64,000 nt of DNA, taken from the NCBI RefSeq assembly GCF_023703085.1, contig NZ_JAMQJY010000001.1, positions 124,001 to 188,000 on the forward strand, in the 5' to 3' direction. This document shows positions 10,459-18,967 of the stretch, one piece after another. How positions within the stretch are numbered: the first letter of the stretch is position 1; each line of letters starts with the position of its first letter. The stretch is from Alkalicoccobacillus plakortidis (GTDB lineage Bacteria > Bacillota > Bacilli > Bacillales > Bacillaceae_D). Position numbers and translations under genes: made by a program. The notes under the pieces were generated by a model. It worked only from the letters and a program-made list of their open reading frames with translations, searched no databases and had not been told where the DNA came from.

Positions 10459-11173
10459 TTCTTAGGACCAAACAGTAGTCCAAACCAATCACTAACAGAT
10501 CGATTTCCGGATAATAGGAGGGAGTAATCTGATAAAGCAGAGTTTGCAATTGCTAAACGCTGTTGATCAAGTTGTTCAGTCATTTTACGTTCCAACAAAA
10601 TGTTCACTTCCTTACGTGTCTGCGTGGTATAGTCATCTGGATTTATAGGTGAGCTGATCTCAATATACAGACGAGGTTTTTGTTCATGTAACAGTGTGTA
10701 GTAATAGGTTACGATATATATAGGTACATGAGGAGCTTTTAATGCTAAGTATGCTGAACCAGGTTGAAAATGGAGTGGTCTTTTTTCCAGAGGTTGCTCA
10801 GACCCTTGTGGAAACATCCAAACCGCTTTTTTGTTTATTAATAAATCTGTTGAATAACTAAGCGTTTCAATCACTGAGCGAGGTTTTGTGACATCTACAG
10901 AAAAAGCTCCAATACGTCTAAAAAAAGGGAAATCCTTTATACCAGCTTCACTCATCATTGCATAGCTCTCAAGGTGACAAGCTGTCTGAGTTAAAAAAAG
11001 GTAACTAAGCCATCCCACCAGCTTGAATGATTCACTAAAATTAAAGCGGATGTATCTCTTTTACTAAATGATCCTTTTATATAAATGCTTGAAAAGGACC
11101 GTTTTAAAAGCCAGTACGTATTATATAGGTGAAAGCCTTTGCTGAAGCTCCGACTTTTTTTTGCAGTAATCAT
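10455..11173 (-). CDS. CrtO-like 1-acylglycerol-phosphate-type acyltransferase, frameshifted
   Basis: A PlsC-type acyltransferase that probably esterifies the sugar of a glycosylated carotenoid. The catalytic HX4D motif is NHSSWWD and a second block is FPQGSEQP. The ATG at 11173 overlaps the CruF-like stop (ATGA) and follows GGAAGGAGAA. The frame breaks in a run of seven A (10993-10999, seven T in the coding sense); eight would read DGLVTFFLTQTACHLES and give 239 residues. The shift is probably a homopolymer miscount. CrtO function is inferred from position beside the CrtQ-like gene. Confidence 0.78.
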
Positions 11174-11961
11174 AAAGTCGGATTCTCCTTCCATTTAAAA
11201 TAACCAATAAACAAAATGATACTAAGAAGAACGGATATACCTACAGCTAGCCATAATCCATGTGTAACAGCTAGAACAAGAAACATGACTAAGACCATGA
11301 CATAGAGCCATACCATCCTTGGCTGCCAATATCGATGAACAAAACCAGTCCATCTTTTAGTGAGATGAAGCGTAAGGAAAACAACCGTATGCAAAATAAA
11401 TGCTAAGACAAACCAACCCACAAAATTAGACAGTGGAATGTCATAATAAAAGCCACCGGCTGTCCATACCCAGTACTCTTTTACTTGAAAAGCGACGGGG
11501 TCGAGTACGATATCCATGATTACTGCTGCAACAGAGCCCACGATAGTATAGACAAACCACTCTAACATCTTATTTGGAACTCTAAACGAAAAAGCTCTTG
11601 CTATGACATGAGTTGTTGAGATAACCATTAACCAAGCGGACCCAATTGTAAAAGGGACTTCAAACAGGATTAAACCAAAGTCTGGATTGTAATAATAATC
11701 ACCAAACAGAATACCGTAATGAACACCAGCACCTTCAATTAAAAAGGTAATGATAACAATTAAAAAAGATAAAACTAAGCCAATACTTACACCGTATTGG
11801 CGAATGAGAAATACGGCACCTAATACACCTGTAAGAACTAAAAATACGGCATTTGCCCATTCTAAACTAGGTGGAAGAATATCAAATGTGAGCAGAATTA
11901 ATCCACACCCATACCAGAAAACAAAAAAACGAAAAAGCCAGTGATCAAAGTGCTCTAACAT
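11170..11961 (-). CDS. cruF: CruF-like carotenoid hydratase, membrane protein
   Basis: This 263-residue, multi-span protein of the CruF/DUF422 family starts at the ATG at 11961, which follows GGGAGG. A conserved stretch is FLIEGAGVHYGILFGDYYYNP. The family hydrates terminal or 5,6 double bonds of acyclic carotenoids, giving a tertiary hydroxyl that can be glycosylated. In Bacillus C30 pathways such hydration precedes 5-glucosyl products, which fits the glycosyltransferase and acyltransferase downstream. It is first in the minus-strand operon. Confidence 0.78.
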   Translation of the reverse strand: MLEHFDHWLFRFFVFWYGCGLILLTFDILPPSLEWANAVFLVLTGVLGAVFLIRQYGVSIGLVLSFLIVIITFLIEGAGVHYGILFGDYYYNPDFGLILFEVPFTIGSAWLMVISTTHVIARAFSFRVPNKMLEWFVYTIVGSVAAVIMDIVLDPVAFQVKEYWVWTAGGFYYDIPLSNFVGWFVLAFILHTVVFLTLHLTKRWTGFVHRYWQPRMVWLYVMVLVMFLVLAVTHGLWLAVGISVLLSIILFIGYFKWKENPTL

Positions 11962-12004
11962 GACAACCTCCCATACGTCCCCTAAAATATATGTATATAT
12001 TATG

Positions 12005-12020
12005 CTCATTGTACAATGAG
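12005..12020. promoter_or_regulatory. perfect 16-bp palindrome between divergent cruF and SDR genes
   Basis: CTCATTGTACAATGAG is a perfect inverted repeat placed just before the Shine-Dalgarno of the SDR gene and upstream of the cruF operon. It is a plausible operator for an unidentified repressor of either or both directions. Confidence 0.4.
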
Positions 12021-12036
12021 CGAGGGAGGAATGGCT

Positions 12037-12780
12037 ATGAATAACCGTGTAGTACTTGTAACAGGAGCCGGAAATGGAATTGGAGCTGAAGTATCATCAG
12101 CATTTGCCAAACAAGGAGATCGAGTTATTGTAACAGATTTAAATGAGGCGGATGCGAAACGCACTCAAAAACAAATTGTTGATGCAGGAGGACAAGCCAC
12201 AGCTTATACATGTGATGTTTCAAAACCGGAACAGATCCAGAGCTTGATGAATTGGATTGACAAAACGTTTGGGCGCTTAGATGTTTGCATTAACAATGCA
12301 GGTATTTCAAAGTGGATTTCTCCATTAGAACTAAGTGTGGAGGATTGGGACAAAGTCATGAATACCAATGCTAGGGGAACTTTTTTATGTAGTCGTGAAG
12401 CGGCAAAGATGATGAAAGAGCAGAATCAAGGTGGATCTATTGTAAATATTTCTTCCACTAGGGCTGCGATGTCTGAACCGAATTCTGAAGCGTATGCTGC
12501 TTCAAAAGGTGCCATTGTTTCCCTTACACATGCTCTTGCTGCATCTCTGCAAGAAGAAGGAATTCAAGTGAATAGCATTAGTCCTGGATGGATTCATACT
12601 GGTGATGATAGTGAGTTGCGTGAAATAGATCATAACCAGCATTTTTCTAAAAGGGTTGGAGAACCTTCAGATATTGCACGAGCTTGTCTATTCTTAACCG
12701 ATCCCAAAAACACATTTATAACAGGAGAAAACCTAACCATTGATGGAGGAATGACGAAAAAAATGATCTATGAGCATTAA
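12037..12780 (+). CDS. short-chain dehydrogenase/reductase, substrate unknown
   Basis: A 247-residue classical SDR: cofactor motif TGAGNGIG, NNAG, catalytic YAASK, and a C-terminal GENLTIDGGMTKKM. The start at 12037 is preferred over an earlier in-frame ATG at 12031 because GAGGGAGGA ends at 12030. It is divergent from the carotenoid operon and might be pigment-related, but nothing in the sequence fixes the substrate. Confidence 0.88.
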   Translation: MNNRVVLVTGAGNGIGAEVSSAFAKQGDRVIVTDLNEADAKRTQKQIVDAGGQATAYTCDVSKPEQIQSLMNWIDKTFGRLDVCINNAGISKWISPLELSVEDWDKVMNTNARGTFLCSREAAKMMKEQNQGGSIVNISSTRAAMSEPNSEAYAASKGAIVSLTHALAASLQEEGIQVNSISPGWIHTGDDSELREIDHNQHFSKRVGEPSDIARACLFLTDPKNTFITGENLTIDGGMTKKMIYEH

Positions 12781-12834
12781 AAAAAGGTTTTGCTTTTGCA
12801 CAATGAGGGAAATATATAGTGGTGAGGTGATTAT

Positions 12835-13173
12835 GTGAGTCAAGAAATTGAAAGACAACAAACCAAAGATCAAGTAATGGGACAGTTAGAACAAGTGATT
12901 GATCCCGAATTAGGCATTGATATTGTTAATCTTGGCCTTGTATATGAGATTAAGCTTGATGATGAAAATAATGTAACGGTTGTGATGACATTAACAGCAA
13001 TGGGTTGTCCTCTTGCTGGTGAGATTAATCAATCTGTTAAGCAATCCCTTAGTGAATTGCAGGAAATAGGGGACATTGGGAATGTTGAAGTTGATATTGT
13101 ATGGAACCCACCTTGGTCTAAAAGTATGATGTCTAGATACGCGAAGATTGCTTTAAATGTTCACGAATCATAG
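12835..13173 (+). CDS. MIP18/DUF59 iron-sulfur assembly factor (SufT/YitW-like)
   Basis: A 112-residue DUF59 protein with DPELGIDIVNLGLVYEI and the conserved Cys in AMGCPLAG; the C-terminus has WNPPWS. Members help mature Fe-S proteins. The GTG start follows GGTGAGGTGAT. It resembles B. subtilis YitW. No Suf genes are adjacent, so the client is unknown. Confidence 0.85.
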   Translation: MSQEIERQQTKDQVMGQLEQVIDPELGIDIVNLGLVYEIKLDDENNVTVVMTLTAMGCPLAGEINQSVKQSLSELQEIGDIGNVEVDIVWNPPWSKSMMSRYAKIALNVHES

Positions 13174-13181
13174 GATATAAA

Positions 13182-13208
13182 AACCCCGCCAGGACTCGTG
13201 GCGGGGTT
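13182..13208. terminator. GC-rich hairpin terminator between convergent genes
   Basis: AACCCCGCCA / TGGCGGGGTT forms a perfect 10-bp stem. The T tract lies on the minus side, so it best serves the GbsR-type gene and may also stop transcripts from the SufT-like gene. Confidence 0.8.
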
Positions 13209-13219
13209 CGTTGTTCGCA

Positions 13220-13760
13220 TTATTCGGGTTTAGGAACATGCTTAAAGATTTCTCCACTTTCGAAAAAATCGACTAAATGATCAAGCCATTGATAATAATT
13301 CATCCATTGTCTTGTCTCATCGAGCCATACATTGAGTTCATTTTCAGTCTCCTCAGTTAAATTGCCTGATTCTAGCTCTTTGTTTAACTGATTTGCTAAA
13401 CGTTTGCCGATAATCTTGTTTTTTTGAATGACTTTTTGCCAATTAGAGGTGAAAAGTGAGATGAAGGTTTGATAATAATCCTCTTCGACATTATACAAAT
13501 CTTTTCTGACGCCTTTTTCATATACCTTGCTTGGCGATGTTTAAATCAATCATTTCTCTTACTACTTGACTCATTCTTGTTTTGCTCATGCCGGTTTCAG
13601 CCGATAGCTCCTCAAGCGTCATCGGCTTTCGATTTGTATAAATAACACCTAATACTCGACCAACTGTAGCAGACACTCCGTATGTCCGCATATTATCAGC
13701 AATTCCCTCGATGTATTGTTCTTCAATTTTTTGTAAGAATACAGAAGAAGACCCTTCCAT
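13220..13760 (-). CDS. GbsR/OpuCR-type transcriptional regulator, frameshifted
   Basis: An N-terminal winged helix (LEELSAETGMSKTRMSQVVREM) is followed by an acidic/aromatic C-terminal half typical of GbsR proteins, which sense choline or salt and repress glycine-betaine genes. The ATG at 13760 follows GAGGTG. The frame breaks at 13529-13534 (GCTTGG on +); removing one base gives NIASKVYEKGVRKDLYNVEE and a 179-residue protein, the usual size. It is divergent from opuCABCD, its likely target. Confidence 0.83.
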
Positions 13761-13854
13761 TCCCGCGCACCTCATTCACTTATTGTCAGAGATAATGTAC
13801 CATATTTTTTTCTGTAAAAGAAGTATCAAATTAAAAAATGACCAAAAATAAATT

Positions 13855-13897
13855 TTATAAACTTTTTGTAAACTTTTTATTGTATATAGTTTATAAT
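13855..13897 (+). promoter_or_regulatory. opuC promoter region with inverted and direct repeats
   Basis: A perfect 9-bp inverted repeat, TTATAAACT (13855-13863) and AGTTTATAA (13888-13896), brackets the region; its right arm overlaps a TATAAT -10 (13892-13897). AAACTTTTT occurs twice in between (13859, 13870). This is a good candidate operator for the divergent GbsR-type regulator. Confidence 0.5.
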
Positions 13898-13929
13898 GAA
13901 AACTGTTAGATTATTCGGAGGTGCAGAAA

Positions 13930-15075
13930 ATGTTACGAATTGAAAATGTTACAAAAACGTATAAAGGTGGGAAAAAAGCTGTAGATAACTTCTCTATCGA
14001 TATTAAAAAAGGAGAATTTATTTGTATTATTGGACCAAGTGGGTGCGGTAAAACAACAACCATGAAAATGATCAATCGTTTAATAGAGCCAACAAGTGGC
14101 AAGATTCTTGTTAATGACGAAGACTTATTAAAACAAGATGCTGTAAAGCTAAGAAGGAAAATTGGCTATGTTATTCAGCAAATTGGTTTATTTCCTCACA
14201 TGACCATTTCGGAAAATATCTCGTTAGTTCCTCGTTTATTAAAGTGGACTTCAAGTAAAAAGGTAAAACGAGCAGAGGAATTATTACAATTGGTTGATAT
14301 GCCTAAAGAATATCTTGATCGATATCCTCATGAATTAAGTGGTGGTCAACAGCAACGTATAGGAGTGCTAAGGGCACTTGCTGCAAATCCTCCATTAATT
14401 TTAATGGACGAGCCTTTTGGTGCATTAGATCCAATTACACGTGATTCTCTTCAAGAAGAGTTCAAGAGACTTCAACGTTCTTTAGATAAAACGATTGTAT
14501 TTGTGACTCATGACATGGATGAGGCCATCAAATTAGCAGATCGTATCGTTATTATGAAAGACGGGAAGATTGTTCAGGTTGATTCACCTGAAGAAATTTT
14601 GCGAAATCCTGCTAATGAATTTGTTGAGGATTTTATTGGAAAAGAACGGTTACTGCAAGGGAAACCAAATGTTCAAACGATTGGCCAGATCATGAATAAA
14701 AAGCCGATTTCTATTACTGGTAAACAAACTCCTGCTACTGCACTAAAGGTAATGAAGGAAGCTCGAGTCGACTCATTATTAGTTACGGATGAATTAGGAT
14801 TGTTAAAAGGATACATTGATCTTGAAGCGATTGATCGAAATCGTTCACTTGAATCCATTGATTCACTACTTAAACCTTGCCCAAATAAAGTGCATGAGAA
14901 CTCACTTCTGAGGGATACAATTCATCGATTATTAAAACGTGGTGTAAGTTATGCACCTGTTGTCAACGAGCAAGATCAGTTGGTTGGTATTGTTACAAGA
15001 GCTAGCTTAGTTGATATGGTGTACGACTCCATATGGGGTGAAGAAGAATTGCCGGCAGAACAGTTGGAGGTGTAA
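13930..15075 (+). CDS. opuCA: osmolyte ABC transporter ATP-binding protein OpuCA
   Basis: A 381-residue ATPase with Walker A GPSGCGKTT, signature LSGGQQQRIG, Walker B LILMDEPFGALD, and two C-terminal CBS domains (about 250-375) that in this family sense ionic strength. It powers import of betaine, carnitine or choline. CGGAGGTG lies 8 bases before the ATG at 13930. It is first of four genes with short spacings. Confidence 0.93.
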   Translation: MLRIENVTKTYKGGKKAVDNFSIDIKKGEFICIIGPSGCGKTTTMKMINRLIEPTSGKILVNDEDLLKQDAVKLRRKIGYVIQQIGLFPHMTISENISLVPRLLKWTSSKKVKRAEELLQLVDMPKEYLDRYPHELSGGQQQRIGVLRALAANPPLILMDEPFGALDPITRDSLQEEFKRLQRSLDKTIVFVTHDMDEAIKLADRIVIMKDGKIVQVDSPEEILRNPANEFVEDFIGKERLLQGKPNVQTIGQIMNKKPISITGKQTPATALKVMKEARVDSLLVTDELGLLKGYIDLEAIDRNRSLESIDSLLKPCPNKVHENSLLRDTIHRLLKRGVSYAPVVNEQDQLVGIVTRASLVDMVYDSIWGEEELPAEQLEV

Positions 15076-15078
15076 GAG

Positions 15079-15733
15079 ATGAATGCAGTAACTGAATTTC
15101 TTCAAAACAACGGCAGTGAGTTGATGTTGAAGACATGGGAGCATATCTACATTTCATATCTTGCTGTGTTTTTAGGAATTATTGTTGCAATACCACTAGG
15201 AGTAGCTTTGACTCGAGTTCCTAGAATAGCTCAATGGGTAATTGGCTCTGTTAGTGTGCTGCAAACCATTCCTAGTCTTGCGATTCTTGCTTTTTTTATA
15301 CCTTTCTTAGGGATTGGTACAGTTCCAGCAGTGGTTGCACTATTTTTGTATTCGGTATTGCCGATTTTGCGCAACACATACACAAGTGTTAAAGAAGTGG
15401 ATGCGAGCTTAATTGAAGCTTGGACGAGGTATGGGTATGACAACTTGGGAACGGATCAAAGGAATTGAACTACCACTAGCTTCACCTATCATCATGTCAG
15501 GGATCAGAGTATCTTCTGTTTACCTGATTGGTTGGGCGGCCCTTGCATCATTTATAGGAGCTGGTGGATTAGGTGACTTTATTTTTAGTGGGTTAAACCT
15601 ATATGATACGGCTTTTATAATAGCAGGTGCTATTCCAGTTACAATTTTGGCTATATTGACAGATATCATCTTTGGAAGAATTGAAAAGGTTGTTACGCCA
15701 AAAGGGATTCGAAGTAATGAAAAAACAGCGTAG
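15079..15733 (+). CDS. opuCB: osmolyte ABC permease OpuCB, frameshifted
   Basis: An integral membrane permease with the BPD-type signature EAGRGMGMTTWERIKGIELP after correction. At 15418-15423 the DNA reads GCTTGG; GCTGG restores the frame and a 217-residue protein, the usual OpuCB length. A paralogous permease, OpuCD, lies two genes on, and the same motif is intact there. The break is probably not real, since the operon is otherwise complete. Confidence 0.85.
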
Positions 15734-15752
15734 CAGGAGGAGTCACCATAAA

Positions 15753-16667
15753 ATGAAGACAAAAACAGCGATGATCTTTACGTTAACAGGTATCGTATTG
15801 TCAGGTTGTTCATTGCCTGGGTTAAGTGGACCGTCAAGCGAAACCGTTAAAATAGGGGCATTAAATACAACAGAGTCAATGATAATTGGCAATATGGTAA
15901 AAGAAGTCATTGAAAAAGAAACAGATTTACAAGTAGAAATGATTAATAACCTAGGGTCCTCCATTGTTATGCATCAAGCGATGCTAAACGGAGATGTTGA
16001 CATTGCAGCTACTCGTTATACGGGCACAGATATAGCAGGTGCCCTTGATTTGGAGCCTGTTATGGACCCGGATGAAGCATTACAAGTTGTACAAACTGAA
16101 TTCCCAGACCGTTATGATCAGACGTGGTTTGATTCATACGGTTTTGCAAATTCATATGCTTTCACTGTGACAAATGAAATGGCTGAGCAAGAGGGAATAG
16201 AGACGATTAGTGATCTTGAAGATTTAGCAGGAGAGATTCGTGTTGGAGTAGATAGTTCATGGATTAATAGAGCGGGTGATGGATACGGTGGATTCACAGA
16301 CGCCTATTTTGAATTTGAGAACATTTCTCCGATGCAGATCGGCTTAGTGTATGATGCTTTAGCCAATGATCGAATGGATGCCGTTCTTGCCTATACAACG
16401 GATGGACGGATTGCTGCTTACGATCTGAAGATATTAGAGGACGATAAACAGTTTTTCCCTCCTTATGACACATCAATGGTTGCAGATAATCAATTATTAC
16501 GTGATCATCCAGAATTAGAGTCAGTTCTTAATAGACTTGTTGATAAAATTGATACAGCAACCATGCAGGAGCTTAATTATGAATCAGATGGGCAGATGAA
16601 AGAGCCTGCTATTGTTGCGAGAGAATTCTTGGAGCAACATGATTTTTTTGACGAGGAGGTTGAATAG
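15753..16667 (+). CDS. opuCC: osmolyte-binding lipoprotein OpuCC
   Basis: A 304-residue substrate-binding protein of the OpuAC/ProX type. The start at 15753 follows AGGAGGAG; it gives a short signal peptide ending in the lipobox LSGC. It should be lipid-anchored outside the membrane and deliver quaternary ammonium osmolytes to OpuCB/OpuCD. The stop touches the opuCD start. Confidence 0.9.
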   Translation: MKTKTAMIFTLTGIVLSGCSLPGLSGPSSETVKIGALNTTESMIIGNMVKEVIEKETDLQVEMINNLGSSIVMHQAMLNGDVDIAATRYTGTDIAGALDLEPVMDPDEALQVVQTEFPDRYDQTWFDSYGFANSYAFTVTNEMAEQEGIETISDLEDLAGEIRVGVDSSWINRAGDGYGGFTDAYFEFENISPMQIGLVYDALANDRMDAVLAYTTDGRIAAYDLKILEDDKQFFPPYDTSMVADNQLLRDHPELESVLNRLVDKIDTATMQELNYESDGQMKEPAIVAREFLEQHDFFDEEVE

Positions 16668-17342
16668 ATGGACACATTAAGAGAATTAATCATTTATTAT
16701 TCACAAAATGGTGGATATGTGTGGACAGAGTTTACTCGTCACTTTTTAATGTCTGCTTACGGTGTTTTGTTTGCCGCGCTTGTTGCCATACCACTCGGCA
16801 TTTTGATTGCACGTTATGGGAAGCTGAGCGGAATTGTTTTGAGCATAACAAATGTCATTCAAACGATTCCGGCGCTTGCGATGCTCGCTGTGTTAATGCT
16901 TGTTCTTGGATTAGGAGCAAATACGGTTGTTTTAGCTTTATTCCTATACTCATTGCTCCCAATTTTAAGAAATACGTACACTGGAATAAAAAATGTCGAC
17001 CAAGCACTTGTTGAGTCAGGCAAAGCGATGGGTATGACGAGATGGCAGCTTTTATATATGCTTGAGCTTCCACTTGCATTATCTGTCATAATGGCAGGCC
17101 TGAGAACAGCTCTTGTGTTCTCAATTGGTATAGCAACGATTGGTACATTCATCGGAGCAGGAGGACTAGGTGACATCGTTATAAGAGGAACAAATGCAAC
17201 CGATGGTACAGCGATCATCCTCGCAGGAGCAATACCAACTGCCTTAATGGCCATTATGGCTGATGTCGTTATGGGATGGTTTGAACGTTTATTATCACCA
17301 ACAAGAAAACACGTCAAACAAACAGTAACTACCGCTTCATAA
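16668..17342 (+). CDS. opuCD: osmolyte ABC permease OpuCD
   Basis: A 224-residue multi-span permease, paralogous to OpuCB, with the intact EAA-type loop ESGKAMGMTRWQLLYMLELP. The ATG directly follows the opuCC stop and the ribosome site GAGGAGG lies inside opuCC. It completes the importer and is followed by a strong terminator. Confidence 0.92.
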   Translation: MDTLRELIIYYSQNGGYVWTEFTRHFLMSAYGVLFAALVAIPLGILIARYGKLSGIVLSITNVIQTIPALAMLAVLMLVLGLGANTVVLALFLYSLLPILRNTYTGIKNVDQALVESGKAMGMTRWQLLYMLELPLALSVIMAGLRTALVFSIGIATIGTFIGAGGLGDIVIRGTNATDGTAIILAGAIPTALMAIMADVVMGWFERLLSPTRKHVKQTVTTAS

Positions 17343-17357
17343 TAAGAGGAAGACAAA

Positions 17358-17403
17358 AAACCGAATCATTATGTGAGAAAACAACATAATGATTCGGTTT
17401 TTC
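17358..17403 (+). terminator. opuC operon terminator
   Basis: A long near-perfect stem (AAACCGAATCATTATGT / ACATAATGATTCGGTTT) is followed by T residues. Confidence 0.93.
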
Positions 17404-17450
17404 TGATACGAAAACATTTTTGGCCAAGCCTCTATTTTTTTTCAGATGGC

Positions 17451-17537
17451 CTAGTAGCTATACGCCGAGCCAACGATGATAAGAAGGATGAAAAGAACAA
17501 CGATAAAAGCGAATCCACTTTCGTTACCATATCCCAT
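17451..17537 (-). CDS. YjcZ-family tiny sporulation protein
   Basis: A 28-residue peptide, MGYGNESG then a hydrophobic segment FAFIVVLFILLIIVG and SAYSY. It has the glycine/tyrosine N-terminus and single membrane span of the YjcZ/SscA group found in Bacillus spores. AAAGGAG lies before the ATG at 17537. A longer plus-strand reading frame across it has no ribosome site and is not credible. A sporulation-type promoter sits upstream. Confidence 0.85.
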   Translation of the reverse strand: MGYGNESGFAFIVVLFILLIIVGSAYSY

Positions 17538-17566
17538 TGTCAACACTCCTTTATTGTAGCCTACAG

Positions 17567-17596
17567 TATACTATGTTGGTTAAGTGAAAGAGCGTG
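17567..17596 (-). promoter_or_regulatory. candidate sigma-K/sigma-E promoter of the YjcZ-family gene
   Basis: On the minus strand CACG, 17 bases, then CATAGTATA fits the sigma-K pattern (AC ... CATANNNTA). It lies 30 bases upstream of the start codon, as expected for a mother-cell gene. Confidence 0.45.
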
Positions 17597-17718
17597 GGCT
17601 AAAGTTGCCCAATTCTAAAGGTTATGGCTAATCATTAGGCATGGGCTTGTTGATGTAGTACACTATTAATGAATGGTTTCACAATGTGTGGAATGAGAAT
17701 GTAAGGGAGTGTTTTTAA

Positions 17719-18243
17719 ATGTTTAAAAAATTATTTGGATTAGACAAAAAAGAAGAACAAGAGACTCACGCTAAACCTACAGAAGAAATCATTTTTTCTG
17801 TTGCTAATGGGACATTATTACCTATCGACCAAGTGCCAGACCCAACATTTAGCCAAAAAATGATTGGAGATGGAGCTGCGATTGAGCCAACAGACGGCAA
17901 AGTGGTTTCACCAGTAGCAGGAGAAGTATTACAAGTATTCCCAACAAAACATGCAATCGGAATCCGTGCAATTGGTGGCGCAGAAATCCTTATTCACATA
18001 GGCTTAGAAACCGTAAATATGGATGGTGAAGGTTTTACCGCTCATGTAAAAGAAGGCGATAAGGTTGAAGTTGGAGATGCGCTTGTTGATTATGATCTAG
18101 AATTAGTAAAAGAAAAAGCAGCGAGTACCATTATTCCAATTGTTGTGACGAACCATGAGGAACTAGAAAGTGTTACCTCTGTCACTACAGGTGATTCACA
18201 AGCAGGTACGACTACTCATCTAACTGTCAAATACAAGCGTTAA
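17719..18243 (+). CDS. crr: PTS glucose-type EIIA component
   Basis: A 174-residue EIIA of the glucose class: biotinyl-lipoyl-like fold with GKVVSPVAGEV, the supporting His in KHAIGI and the phospho-accepting His in LIHIGLETV. It takes phosphate from HPr and gives it to a sugar EIIB. No EIIBC is adjacent, so it may serve several permeases. Start follows AAGGGAGTG. Confidence 0.93.
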   Translation: MFKKLFGLDKKEEQETHAKPTEEIIFSVANGTLLPIDQVPDPTFSQKMIGDGAAIEPTDGKVVSPVAGEVLQVFPTKHAIGIRAIGGAEILIHIGLETVNMDGEGFTAHVKEGDKVEVGDALVDYDLELVKEKAASTIIPIVVTNHEELESVTSVTTGDSQAGTTTHLTVKYKR

Positions 18244-18359
18244 ATGTTTTGAACACCGGGGGATTTAAGGTGATGTATTTGCCAAAAAAATCATGCTAGT
18301 TTTTCCCCATCTTTCCTGTTACACTACGGTAGTTGTATGTATAAAGAAAGGGTGTTTGC

Positions 18360-18914
18360 ATGTCGGCTATATTGGTTTTTATTGTACAGCTTCTTTATGT
18401 GCCTATCCTGACAATTAGAACGATCATGATGGTTAAAGGTATGAAAGAGCGTGCGGCAGCAATGGGCATGCTTGAAGGAATTATTTATGTAGTGGCCCTA
18501 GGGATTGTGTTTAGTGATTTAAGTAACTATTATAATATGATTGCTTATGCACTTGGTTTTGCAGTTGGTCTCTATATAGGAGCTATTATAGAAGAGAAAC
18601 TGGCCATTGGGTATCTAACGTTTGAAGTAAACATCCCTACTCGAAATCAGGAATTAATTGATCGATTACGAGAAGTAGGTTTTAGTGTTTCTACATCAGC
18701 TGTAGAAGGTATGAGTTCTACTCGTTATCAGCTTGATTGTACGGCTAGGCGAGATCGAGAGAAAGAATTTATTCGAGTTGTCAGTGAGTATGAACCAGCT
18801 GCATTTATTGTTTCGTTTGAACCAAGAAGCTTTAAAGGTGGTTATATCACAAAGGCAATGAAACGTCGTCGTGAAAAATATCTTAAAAAGAAAAAGAATT
18901 CTGAGCAACCATAA
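18360..18914 (+). CDS. DUF2179/UPF0316 membrane protein (YebE-like)
   Basis: The 184-residue protein has three membrane spans in its first half (about 3-25, 38-55, 60-80) and a soluble DUF2179 domain behind, with a basic tail [18 protein letters not shown]2179 may bind small ligands; the cellular role is unknown. It is monocistronic with AAAGGGTG before the ATG. Confidence 0.85.
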   Translation: MSAILVFIVQLLYVPILTIRTIMMVKGMKERAAAMGMLEGIIYVVALGIVFSDLSNYYNMIAYALGFAVGLYIGAIIEEKLAIGYLTFEVNIPTRNQELIDRLREVGFSVSTSAVEGMSSTRYQLDCTARRDREKEFIRVVSEYEPAAFIVSFEPRSFKGGYITKAMKRRREKYLKKKKNSEQP

Positions 18915-18916
18915 AT

Positions 18917-18962
18917 AAAAACAGCTTCTGCCAGTCATTATGACCGGTAGAAGCTGTTTTTG
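18917..18962. terminator. bidirectional terminator
   Basis: AAAAACAGCTTCT and AGAAGCTGTTTTT pair around a short inner stem, serving the DUF2179 gene (+) and uppP (-). Confidence 0.9.
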
Positions 18963-18967
18963 ATTTC

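Noticed and set aside
16859..17356. 165-codon minus-strand frame over opuCD
   Set aside because: It is antisense to a well-conserved permease, has no ribosome site and shows no family features; a shadow of membrane-protein codon use.
17373..17618. 81-codon plus-strand frame after opuCD
   Set aside because: It begins inside the opuCD terminator and runs antisense to the YjcZ-family gene, which has a ribosome site and family sequence.
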